The notes below the pieces were generated by a model. It saw only the letters and a list, made by a program, of their open reading frames with translations, was not told the DNA's origin and searched no databases. 6,532 nucleotides of DNA, from NCBI GenBank assembly GCA_030630585.1, contig DAOVMU010000090.1, positions 1 to 6,532 of the forward strand. Reading direction: 5' to 3'. The DNA comes from Candidatus Bathyarchaeota archaeon. Lineage in GTDB: Archaea; Thermoproteota; Bathyarchaeia; Bathyarchaeales; Bathycorpusculaceae. Positions 1-6,101 of this stretch are shown in pieces. A program made the translations under genes and the position numbers. Each line of letters opens with the position of its first letter. The stretch's first letter is position 1.

Positions 1-1067
1 CCAGTTCTAGCCATGATACCCAAAACTAGTGCTGTTGCCATTGCTCCATCTCTAACCGATTGGTGAGGGCCGTAGAATATCCCGCCGTTTTCTTCCCCGC
101 CAAGCTTTGCATTGACTTTCTTCATGGTTTGGGAGACTGTTATACTTCCCACCTTGGTCCACACGATTTCTCCGCCATAATAATCCGCTATGTCCTTAAC
201 TAAGGTTGAGGAACTTACAGGCGTAACAATTTTCTCACCTGGACTATCCTTCAAAAAGTTTTTTGCAACTAAAGCGAAAGTCTTGTCTCCCCAATGAATC
301 TCCCCACTTTCATCAACAAAGATTGAGCGGTCAGCGTCGCCATCATATGCCACACCCAAATCTGCTCCCACTGCCTTCACTGTTAAGGCTAAATCCTTAA
401 GGTTTTCTGGGCGAGGTTCCGGCAGCCTTCCAGGAAATGTTCCATCAATATCTGCATTTATGGTTGTAACTTTGCATCCTAACTCACGAAGCAGGCGTGG
501 CCCGGCTAAGCTGCCTACACTGTTTGCGGCGTCAAGGACTACATGAAAATGATTTTTCAATATGCTGGCAACATCCACACGCGTTTTTATTGCTTCCACG
601 TAATCATCAATTACTCCTTGAAGGTCACGTGTTATTCCCAACCTGTTCCATTCCGCGTAGTGTATCCTCTCGTCGAAGAATATATTTTCGATTTTGATTT
701 CCTGTTCACGTGAAAGTTCTATTCCATCGTCCCACACGACTTTTATTCCGTTGTATTTTGGTGGGTTGTGTGATGCAGTTACTATCACTGCACCATTTGT
801 TTTGTGATTTTTCACTGCATACTGTAATGCTGGAGTAGGCGCCATCCCCGCTAAAAGCACGTTACATCCTGTTGCATTTAAACCAGCAATAACCGCTCTG
901 GCAAGCATGGGACTGCTTGTTCTAGCGTCATACCCAACTATGAGGTTACCACGTTGAAAAAATGTTCCAACTGCGCATCCAATTTTGATTGCCATTTCCG
1001 TTGTTAGTTCTCTGTTGACAACGCCACGTATCCCGTTTGTCCCAAATAATCGTCTTGGACCTAACAT
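1..1067 (-). CDS. glmM: Phosphoglucosamine mutase / phosphohexomutase, archaeal GlmM-like, C-terminus cut by window edge
   Basis: Cytosolic alpha-D-phosphohexomutase that moves phosphate between C6 and C1 of a hexose or hexosamine phosphate. Seen: 355 complete codons from an ATG at 1067, beginning MLGPRRLFGTNGIRG. The active-site phosphoserine loop is TASHNP (Ser99), the Mg loop is DGDADR (Asp242, Asp244, Asp246), and the sugar-binding loop is GGEENGG (323-329). Domains 1-3 are therefore present. The family is usually about 450 residues, so roughly the last 90-100 (phosphate-binding domain 4) lie outside the window. An ATG at 1075 is out of frame and soon stops. The gene begins 17 bases after the nucleotidyltransferase stop, with only a weak purine stretch (GAAGGGA) ahead of it, so it is probably the second gene of that operon. 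The EENGG loop resembles archaeal GlmM-type enzymes, but glucosamine-, mannose- and glucose-phosphate specificity cannot be separated by eye. Confidence 0.93.
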   Translation of the reverse strand, partial: MLGPRRLFGTNGIRGVVNRELTTEMAIKIGCAVGTFFQRGNLIVGYDARTSSPMLARAVIAGLNATGCNVLLAGMAPTPALQYAVKNHKTNGAVIVTASHNPPKYNGIKVVWDDGIELSREQEIKIENIFFDERIHYAEWNRLGITRDLQGVIDDYVEAIKTRVDVASILKNHFHVVLDAANSVGSLAGPRLLRELGCKVTTINADIDGTFPGRLPEPRPENLKDLALTVKAVGADLGVAYDGDADRSIFVDESGEIHWGDKTFALVAKNFLKDSPGEKIVTPVSSSTLVKDIADYYGGEIVWTKVGSITVSQTMKKVNAKLGGEENGGIFYGPHQSVRDGAMATALVLGIMART

Positions 1068-1084
1068 ACTGTCATATTCCCTTC

Positions 1085-2182
1085 TCAAATAATGTTCTTA
1101 GGAGTTAATACACTTTCAAAAACCTCTTTGCCTGGACAAATCGAAACCCCTTTGACAAGTACAACATTATCCCTTACTTTGACATGGTCGCCGAGCACGC
1201 ATCCCTCACCGATCTTGACGCATTTTCCAATAGCCACGTTTTCACCAATTATAGCTCCATCTACTGAGGAAAAATCGGATATAACCGTTCCAGGAAAAAT
1301 CACTGAGTTTTGTATGCGAACATTTTCTCCAACAGTGACGTTTCGTCCTAGAACCGCATAGGGTCCTATAACTGATTTTTCTCCAATGGAAACCCCTTCG
1401 TCAAAGGCTACAGGCTTCTTAACTTCTACGCCTACAATTTCACGTTCACATTGGTTGGCAAACGAATCTAGCAGGATTTTGTTTATCTTCAAATAATCTT
1501 CCAGCTTGCCAATATCTATCCACAAACCGTCAAAAACATATCCGTAAAGCTTTTCTTCTTTCACAAGTTTTGGAAAGACTTCACGTTCGATCGAGACTGT
1601 TTGTCCTTTTGGAATGTAGTCAAAGATGCGCGGGGTTAGAACATAAATGCCAGCGTTTATTAGATTGGTTGGGGCGGTTCCAGGCAGCGGTTTCTCAATA
1701 AATCTTTTTATGCGATTTTCCCTTGTTAATTCGGCAACTCCGTATCTTTCAGGTTTTCTAACTTCATGAAGTGCTATGGTCGCTATGGCATCTTTCTCTT
1801 CGTTTTGTTCATGGGCTTTCAATATTTTTGTGTAATCTATGTCCGCGAATATGTCTTCATTCAAGACAAAAAAGTTTTCATCGTGGCTGATCAGGTTTTC
1901 AGCCTTTTTTATTGGGCCGCCTGTTCCAAGAGGGTTTTTTAGGGGGTCTCGTGAGTAAGTTAGTTTTATCCCGCATTTTGAAACTTCAAATTGTTTTATG
2001 AATGGTTCTGTTCGGTAGCTAACCGCCATTATGGCTTCCTTTACGCCGCTTTTTGCTAGTTTTTCTAGGGTCCATTGCAGTAAGGGTTTGTTAACTATTG
2101 GGAAGAGAATTTTCGGTCTCGTGCAGCTTGTCGGTCTTAACCTTGTGCCGAAGCCTCCTGCAAGAATTATAGCTTTCACCAT
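1085..2182 (-). CDS. Sugar-1-phosphate nucleotidyltransferase with left-handed beta-helix domain (NDP-sugar pyrophosphorylase)
   Basis: Makes an NDP-sugar and pyrophosphate from a sugar-1-phosphate and an NTP. Seen: 365 residues. The Rossmann-like catalytic domain (about 1-235) opens with LAGGFGTRLRP (8-18) and the catalytic PK (23-24). PLGTGG (84-89), the metal Asp110 in LNED, EKP (163-165), NAGIY (176-180) and WIDIG (221-225, Asp223) follow. Residues about 255-345 are hexapeptide repeats (VIGPYAVLG, VTVGENVRI, AIIGENVAIG, CVKIGEGCVLG) forming a left-handed beta-helix. First gene of a minus-strand operon with the mutase, consistent with consecutive steps to an NDP-sugar. GlmU-like, GDP-mannose and glucose-1-P uridylyl/thymidylyl transfer all remain possible. 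The helix is short and shows no obvious acetyltransferase His, so acetyltransferase activity is not supported. The start may be the GTG one codon later (2179), giving MKAIILAGG. Confidence 0.93.
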   Translation of the reverse strand: MVKAIILAGGFGTRLRPTSCTRPKILFPIVNKPLLQWTLEKLAKSGVKEAIMAVSYRTEPFIKQFEVSKCGIKLTYSRDPLKNPLGTGGPIKKAENLISHDENFFVLNEDIFADIDYTKILKAHEQNEEKDAIATIALHEVRKPERYGVAELTRENRIKRFIEKPLPGTAPTNLINAGIYVLTPRIFDYIPKGQTVSIEREVFPKLVKEEKLYGYVFDGLWIDIGKLEDYLKINKILLDSFANQCEREIVGVEVKKPVAFDEGVSIGEKSVIGPYAVLGRNVTVGENVRIQNSVIFPGTVISDFSSVDGAIIGENVAIGKCVKIGEGCVLGDHVKVRDNVVLVKGVSICPGKEVFESVLTPKNII

Positions 2183-2185
2183 TCT

Positions 2186-2190
2186 TCACC
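2186..2190 (-). promoter_or_regulatory. Ribosome binding site GGTGA of the nucleotidyltransferase; bears on start choice
   Basis: GGTGA on the minus strand matches the archaeal anti-Shine-Dalgarno. It sits only 3 bases from the ATG at 2182 but 6 bases from the GTG at 2179. The other well-defined sites in this window (creatininase, glnA, Lrp) all use a 6-base spacing, which favours the GTG start. Confidence 0.6.
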
Positions 2191-2224
2191 GCTGCAAACT
2201 GCAAGCTTGTATTCATTTGTCTTG

Positions 2225-2237
2225 TAATAAAACGATT
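2225..2237 (-). promoter_or_regulatory. Candidate TATA box with upstream A/G flank for the nucleotidyltransferase-mutase operon
   Basis: On the minus strand TTTTATTA (2232 to 2225) follows a GAAATC flank. A start of transcription about 26 bases on would fall near 2203, leaving a leader of about 20 bases that contains the GGTGA site. This is pattern matching only. No equally good box is seen for the plus-strand creatininase gene; TTGTATTCATT (2208-2218) is a weak candidate. Confidence 0.4.
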
Positions 2238-2244
2238 TCGTGAA

Positions 2245-2250
2245 AGGTGA
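2245..2250 (+). promoter_or_regulatory. Ribosome binding site AGGTGA that selects a GTG start
   Basis: AGGTGA lies 6 bases before GTG 2257 and 15 bases before the in-frame ATG at 2266, so the GTG is the better start for the creatininase-family gene. Confidence 0.7.
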
Positions 2251-2256
2251 AAAACT

Positions 2257-3018
2257 GTGAAGGTTATGCTTCATGAAATGAACTGGACTGAAGCTAGAGA
2301 GTATTTCAAGAATAATGACATTTCAATTCTTCCAGTTGGTTCAAATGAGCAACACGGTCCACAAAATCCGCTTGGAACGGACCATTTGATAGCAAGGGCT
2401 ATAGCAGAAGAAACAGCTAAACGTACCGAGGTACTTTGTCTACAAGTGATTCCATTCGGTGTAAGTTCTCATCATAAGCAGTTTTGGGGAACAATTTTTG
2501 TATCACCTAGGACATTCAAAAACTATGTGAAAGACGTATGCTTAGCACTCAACTATTACGGTGTTCAAAAAATTGTGATAGTCAATGGCCACGGCAGCAA
2601 TCGCTGTGCTCTCTTGGAGATGGCTAGGGAGCTTAGGGAAAAAGGGATTTTTGTTTCTGTCTTCCAGTGGTGGGAAGCTGCAAACGAACTCTTGCCGGAA
2701 CTTTTCAAGCTAGAAGAAAAGGGACACGCTGCAGCTGAGGAAACCTCGGTGAATCTGGCTTTGTACCCGCACATTGTGAATATGAATCAGGCTGTGGATG
2801 AAGAACCTCATAAACATGGTGTAGAAGCAGAAGGTGTGAGCCTTCCATTAGATACCTTGGACGAAACAGGTTCAGGAGTGTTTGGAAAATCCACAACGGC
2901 CTCCACAAAAAAAGGCCAAAGAATCTTTGAAGTAGTCGTAAACGAATTGGTTAATCATGTAAAACTGATCAAAGAAGCCAAAGTTGGGGATTTAGTACAG
3001 AAACCTAAGGTTCAGTAA
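2257..3018 (+). CDS. Creatininase-family metal-dependent amidohydrolase, substrate unknown
   Basis: Member of the creatinine amidohydrolase fold family, cytosolic metal enzymes that open or hydrolyse C-N amide bonds (creatininase, the archaeal FAPy-nucleotide deformylase ArfB, the peptidase MftE). Seen: 253 residues, usual family length. The order is LPVGSNEQHGP (25-35; Glu31 and His33 as metal ligands), GTDH (40-43; Asp42), IVNGHGSN (108-115; His112), then GHAAAEETS (156-164) where many relatives have a GHAGExETS-like string. The fold and metal site look intact. The start is GTG at 2257, set by an AGGTGA site; ATG 2266 would remove three residues. Transcribed alone, divergent from the nucleotidyltransferase operon and convergent with guaA. 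The neighbours give no pathway. An ArfB-like role in archaeal flavin/F420 synthesis is possible but only a guess, since archaea often carry several paralogues. Creatinine is an unlikely substrate. Confidence 0.92.
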   Translation: MKVMLHEMNWTEAREYFKNNDISILPVGSNEQHGPQNPLGTDHLIARAIAEETAKRTEVLCLQVIPFGVSSHHKQFWGTIFVSPRTFKNYVKDVCLALNYYGVQKIVIVNGHGSNRCALLEMARELREKGIFVSVFQWWEAANELLPELFKLEEKGHAAAEETSVNLALYPHIVNMNQAVDEEPHKHGVEAEGVSLPLDTLDETGSGVFGKSTTASTKKGQRIFEVVVNELVNHVKLIKEAKVGDLVQKPKVQ

Positions 3019-3024
3019 AGCTTT

Positions 3025-4569
3025 CTACTCCCATTCAATTGTTGCTGGGGGTTTATGGGTTATATCATAAACAACTCGTGTTACCTCTGCAATCTCGTTA
3101 GTCATTCTTGTTGAGATTCTTTCAAGCACCGTATGGGGAATCTTCGCAAAGCTGGCTGTCATTGCTTCGCGGCTTTCCACAATTCTAACAGCAACAACGT
3201 AGCCGTAAGCTCTCATGTCACCTTTGACACCTGTAGCTTTTGTATCTGTTAAAACAGCGAAATACTGCCACAAATTCTCTTCTAAGCCACTTCTTTCGAT
3301 TTCTTCCGTCACAATTTTATCTGCTTTTTTGGCGATTCCAATTTTTTCTTCAGTTAATTCGCCTATGATTCTAACCGCTAGCCCTGGGCCTGGGAACGGC
3401 TGTCTAAAAACGATTTCCTTTGGAAGCTGAAGCATCTTAGCAACCTTTCTAATCTCGTCCTTGTAAAAGTCGCGAAGTGGTTCCACAATTTTCTTGAACT
3501 TAATCTTTATGGGTAAACCAGCCACATTGTGATGCGTTTTTATTTTATCCGAAAATTTCCTGAAGCCCGACTCAATCCTATCCGGATAAATTGTCCCCTG
3601 AATCAAGTATTCTGCCCCTGTTTTGTCCGCAATTTCCTCAAAAACGCGTATGAACTCTTCGCCAATGATTTTTCTTTTCTTTTCAGGGTCAACTACTCCC
3701 TTAAGCTTTCTCAGAAACCTCTCTTGCTCATTTGCTACTATAAGGTCTATCTTGAACTTCTCAAAGACATTTTTTACAAATTCCGGTTCGTTCTCTCGCA
3801 TAAATCCATGGTCAACAAAGACTGCTGTAAGTTTGGCGCCTATCGCTTTAGCTGCAAGAGCTGTTGCCACGCTGGAATCTATGCCTCCGCTCAGGGCTGT
3901 TATGGCTTTCCCATCGCCGATGTCTGTTTCTATTTCTTTCACAGCTTTTTCTACCATGTCTTCTATTTTCCAGTTAGGTTCGCATTTGCAGACTTCAAAA
4001 ATGAAGTTGCGGAGCATTTGCGTGCCCTTTTCTGTATGAACTACCTCCGGATGCCACTGCAATCCGTATATCCGTTTTTCCCTGTGCCTGAAAGCGGCAA
4101 CTGGACAATTTTTTGTATGAGCCAAAACCTCATATTCAGCGGGAATGGAGAAAACGGTGTCGCCGTGGCTCATCCAAACTTTTTCTCTATTATCTAACCC
4201 TTTCAAAACACCAACAGGCTTGTCAATGATAACATAGGCTATTCCATATTCCCTCTGTCTAGCTGGCTCAATTTTTCCTCCAGCCATTTGAGCTATAACT
4301 TGATGTCCAAAACATAAACCCAAAACTGGCAGGTTCAATTCATAGATGCCAGGATCTGGTCTCGGTGCATTTAGATCGTAAACACTGGCGGGTCCTCCTG
4401 AAAAAACCAGTCCTTTCACGTTGAGTTTTCCGCGTAGAAGCTTGATTTCTTCTGGTTTTACGTCGTGGGGAACTATTTCAGAGTAAACCCCATGTTCTCT
4501 GATTCTTCTTCCTATCAAGTGGCAGTACTGGCCACCGAAATCAAACACAAGTATAGTATCATATTTCAT
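3025..4569 (-). CDS. guaA: GMP synthase, glutamine-hydrolysing, single chain
   Basis: Last step of GMP synthesis: XMP is adenylated with ATP, then aminated with ammonia released from glutamine. Seen: 514 residues in the usual order. The class I amidotransferase domain (1-190) has FSGGPASVY (56-64), nucleophile Cys86 in GLCFGHQ, and His173/Glu175 in QWHPE. The ATP pyrophosphatase domain has the PP-loop LSGGIDSS (226-233), VDHGFMRE (252-259) and QGTIYPD (324-330). The dimerisation domain has FRQPFPGPGLAVR (388-400) and ends KPPATIEWE, the hallmark GuaA terminus. Full length for the fused form; many Euryarchaeota encode the two halves separately. Lies 66 bases after glnA on the same strand and ends 6 bases from the convergent creatininase-family gene. 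No good Shine-Dalgarno precedes the ATG (only GAGAAGATG), so translation may be leaderless or depend on read-through from glnA. Confidence 0.98.
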   Translation of the reverse strand: MKYDTILVFDFGGQYCHLIGRRIREHGVYSEIVPHDVKPEEIKLLRGKLNVKGLVFSGGPASVYDLNAPRPDPGIYELNLPVLGLCFGHQVIAQMAGGKIEPARQREYGIAYVIIDKPVGVLKGLDNREKVWMSHGDTVFSIPAEYEVLAHTKNCPVAAFRHREKRIYGLQWHPEVVHTEKGTQMLRNFIFEVCKCEPNWKIEDMVEKAVKEIETDIGDGKAITALSGGIDSSVATALAAKAIGAKLTAVFVDHGFMRENEPEFVKNVFEKFKIDLIVANEQERFLRKLKGVVDPEKKRKIIGEEFIRVFEEIADKTGAEYLIQGTIYPDRIESGFRKFSDKIKTHHNVAGLPIKIKFKKIVEPLRDFYKDEIRKVAKMLQLPKEIVFRQPFPGPGLAVRIIGELTEEKIGIAKKADKIVTEEIERSGLEENLWQYFAVLTDTKATGVKGDMRAYGYVVAVRIVESREAMTASFAKIPHTVLERISTRMTNEIAEVTRVVYDITHKPPATIEWE

Positions 4570-4591
4570 TACTGCATCTTCTCATACTATA

Positions 4592-4599
4592 AGATAATT
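4592..4599 (-). promoter_or_regulatory. Weak candidate TATA box for guaA
   Basis: AATTATCT on the minus strand is centred about 26 bases before the guaA ATG. If used, it would place the transcription start at or next to the start codon, giving a leaderless mRNA, which fits the missing Shine-Dalgarno. An overlapping TTATAGTA (4592-4585) is too close to the ATG. Low-confidence pattern match. Confidence 0.25.
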
Positions 4600-4611
4600 G
4601 TCATCGTGTCT

Positions 4612-4627
4612 ACCCTGATAATAGGGT
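4612..4627. repeat. Inverted repeat ACCCT-N6-AGGGT in the glnA-guaA gap
   Basis: Perfect 5-bp arms (4612-4616 and 4623-4627) flank the A/T-rich centre GATAAT. It lies just downstream of the glnA stop and upstream of the possible guaA promoter. No T run follows it in the minus direction, so it does not look like a terminator for glnA. It could be an operator or a weak RNA hairpin, or it may be chance. Confidence 0.35.
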
Positions 4628-4635
4628 TGTTTTTG

Positions 4636-6027
4636 CTAGGCGTAAAGATATTTTTGCATTTCCCATAGAGTTACTTCGTTTTTGCTGTTTGGTGTATGTG
4701 GTTCGTACTCCTTCCATTCTCTCATTTTAAGCTCCATATATTTCTCAGCGTTCTCTTTACCTAAAGCCTTTAGGCATATTTCATCGCTGTCCCACTCTTG
4801 TAAAGCCTCCTTCAGTGAAGTTGGCAAAACCCTGATGCCTAGTTCTTTGCGTTTGGCTTCACTGAGGTGATAAACATTCGTGTCCACGGCTTCACCCGGG
4901 TCAATCTTTTTTCTGACACCCTCCAGGCCAGCCTCAAGTATCACTGTATAGGCAAGATAAGGATTACACAGCGGGTCTGGGCATCTGAATTCTATCCTTG
5001 CTTCTTTTTCTTTTCCGTGGAAATATTCTGGGACTCTTATGAGAGCTGAACGGTTTCGGCTGCTCCATGCGACGTAGATTGGCGCCTCATAACCTGGTAC
5101 CAGCCTTTTGTAACTGTTAACAGTGGGTGATACAATGGCGCATAGTGCCTTTGCATGCTCTAATAGGCCCCCGATGAAATATCGGCATGTTTGTGAGAGT
5201 TGTGCATAGCCTTTCGGGTCGTAGAAGATGTTTTTGCCGTTTTTTGGGTTGAAGAGTCCGATGTGGACGTGCATGCCGTTTCCTGGTTTGTCAGGCCATG
5301 GTTTTGGCATGAAGGTTGCTGTCCAGCCGTATTTTCTGTCCGCTACAGCTTTGGCTGCAAACTTGTATAGCATGGTGTTGTCGGATGTTGTGACGGGGTC
5401 TGAGTATTTGAATGTAATCTCGTTTTGGGCTGCGCCAGCCTCATGTTGTGTTCGTTCTACGATTATTCCCATGGAAAGTAAGGCGTTGGAAACGTTCATT
5501 CTGTAGGTTTCTGTTATGTCTCGACCCGGGGCTATGTCAAAATATCTTTGTTTGTCGATTAGGTGTTTTTCAACGGGATAAACCTCGCCTTCTTTGTTTT
5601 TTTGCACAAGATAGAATTCTAATTCGGCAGCAGCTGTTGGTTCATACCCTTCCCTCAATGCTTTTTCTGTGATCTTTTGGCAAATATATCTTGAGTCGCT
5701 TTCAAATCGCTTGCCATCGGGTCGGTATATGTTGCAGATGAAGCTTACAACACTCTTATCATAAAAGTAGTAGGGGTAAACCGTAAATGTGGAAGCGTCA
5801 GGCTTCATGATCATGTCGCTCTCTTCAATGCTGACTCCACCTATCATGGAGGAGCCGTCAAAACCGACGCCTTCCCTCAATGTGTTTTCCGCTTCTTCGG
5901 CTGGAATTGTTCTGCCTTTAAGGAATCCAAGCATGTCTGTGAAATGTAGAAGAATGTAGTCAGCGTGGTTCATTAGCTTCAAACATGTGTCAAAGTTTTG
6001 AATTGTCTTGGACCTGTCGTACACCAT
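4636..6027 (-). CDS. glnA: Glutamine synthetase, type I (GSI-alpha-like)
   Basis: Cytosolic dodecameric enzyme that condenses glutamate and ammonium to glutamine with ATP; the main entry of ammonium into metabolism. Seen: 463 residues, beta-grasp then catalytic domain. Motifs in order: HFTDMLGFLKG (28-38); FDGSS (56-60), including the ammonium-site Asp57; metal ligands in AAELEFYL (133-140) and HEAGAAQNE (195-203); GNGMHVHIG (249-257); NSYKRLVPGYEAP (304-316) with flap Glu314; RNRS (324-327); and EFRCPDPLCNPYLA (346-359). There is no KNLYDLP adenylylation motif; the equivalent region reads NVYHLSEAKRKELGI, as in GSI-alpha. Position 66, where the Bacillus-type enzyme has the feedback-inhibition Arg62, is Ser. 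The start ATG has AGGGAG 6 bases upstream. Divergent from an Lrp/AsnC gene and followed by guaA, a glutamine consumer. A gamma-glutamyl-amine ligase is less likely because the ammonium-site residues are kept. Confidence 0.96.
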   Translation of the reverse strand: MVYDRSKTIQNFDTCLKLMNHADYILLHFTDMLGFLKGRTIPAEEAENTLREGVGFDGSSMIGGVSIEESDMIMKPDASTFTVYPYYFYDKSVVSFICNIYRPDGKRFESDSRYICQKITEKALREGYEPTAAAELEFYLVQKNKEGEVYPVEKHLIDKQRYFDIAPGRDITETYRMNVSNALLSMGIIVERTQHEAGAAQNEITFKYSDPVTTSDNTMLYKFAAKAVADRKYGWTATFMPKPWPDKPGNGMHVHIGLFNPKNGKNIFYDPKGYAQLSQTCRYFIGGLLEHAKALCAIVSPTVNSYKRLVPGYEAPIYVAWSSRNRSALIRVPEYFHGKEKEARIEFRCPDPLCNPYLAYTVILEAGLEGVRKKIDPGEAVDTNVYHLSEAKRKELGIRVLPTSLKEALQEWDSDEICLKALGKENAEKYMELKMREWKEYEPHTPNSKNEVTLWEMQKYLYA

Positions 6028-6033
6028 CGTGTT

Positions 6034-6039
6034 CTCCCT
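6034..6039 (-). promoter_or_regulatory. Ribosome binding site of glnA
   Basis: AGGGAG on the minus strand, 6 bases before the ATG at 6027, supports that start and the Met-Val-Tyr-Asp N-terminus. Confidence 0.55.
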
Positions 6040-6060
6040 ATACGAATTTACAATAGAAGA

Positions 6061-6070
6061 GGATATTTCC
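6061..6070. repeat. Near-palindrome GGATATTTCC between glnA TATA box and predicted start of transcription
   Basis: GGA and TCC arms around an A/T core, with 4 of 5 base pairs symmetric. It sits just downstream of the glnA TATA box, where an archaeal repressor would block polymerase recruitment. It is short and could be chance. It does not match the methanogen NrpR site GGAA-N6-TTCC. Confidence 0.25.
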
Positions 6071-6073
6071 GCA

Positions 6074-6088
6074 CATATAAAAACTTTA
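6074..6088 (-). promoter_or_regulatory. glnA core promoter (BRE + TATA box)
   Basis: On the minus strand TAAAG followed by TTTTTATAT (6083 to 6075) fits an archaeal BRE-TATA element. The centre near 6079 predicts transcription starting near 6053, giving a leader of about 25 bases that contains the AGGGAG site. This is the best-looking promoter in the window. Confidence 0.6.
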
Positions 6089-6101
6089 TTGGTGAATATC
6101 G

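Noticed and set aside
497..697. 66-codon plus-strand frame opposite the mutase
   Set aside because: Antisense to an intact catalytic region of the GlmM-like gene; no coding signal of its own.
2192..2226. Small direct repeats (CTGCAA twice, CTTGTA twice) and CAAGCTTG in the gap between the nucleotidyltransferase and creatininase genes
   Set aside because: Six-base repeats with no regular spacing relative to either promoter; expected by chance in short A/T-rich sequence.
3623..4039. 138-codon open frame on the plus strand, also opposite guaA
   Set aside because: Another antisense shadow of guaA, overlapping the 222-codon frame in a different phase; no supporting features.
3529..4197. 222-codon open frame on the plus strand opposite guaA
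   Set aside because: It lies wholly antisense to a clear GuaA, has a Phe/Tyr/Cys-rich composition typical of reverse-frame translation, and shows no recognisable domain or ribosome binding site.
4612..4635. Hairpin after glnA as an intrinsic terminator
   Set aside because: The stem is only 5 bp and the T run lies on the wrong side: it follows the dyad on the plus strand, where no gene needs terminating.
4465..4668. 67-codon plus-strand frame spanning the guaA start and the glnA-guaA gap
   Set aside because: Hydrophobic-looking tail (IIGLFLLGVKIFL) suggests a small membrane protein at first sight, but it overlaps both flanking genes antisense and has no ribosome binding site or promoter.
4852..4884. 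Possible adenylylation tyrosine in GlnA (Tyr386 in NVYHLSEA)
   Set aside because: The surrounding sequence is not the KNLYDLP-type motif of GSI-beta and matches the GSI-alpha pattern, so control by adenylylation is not supported.
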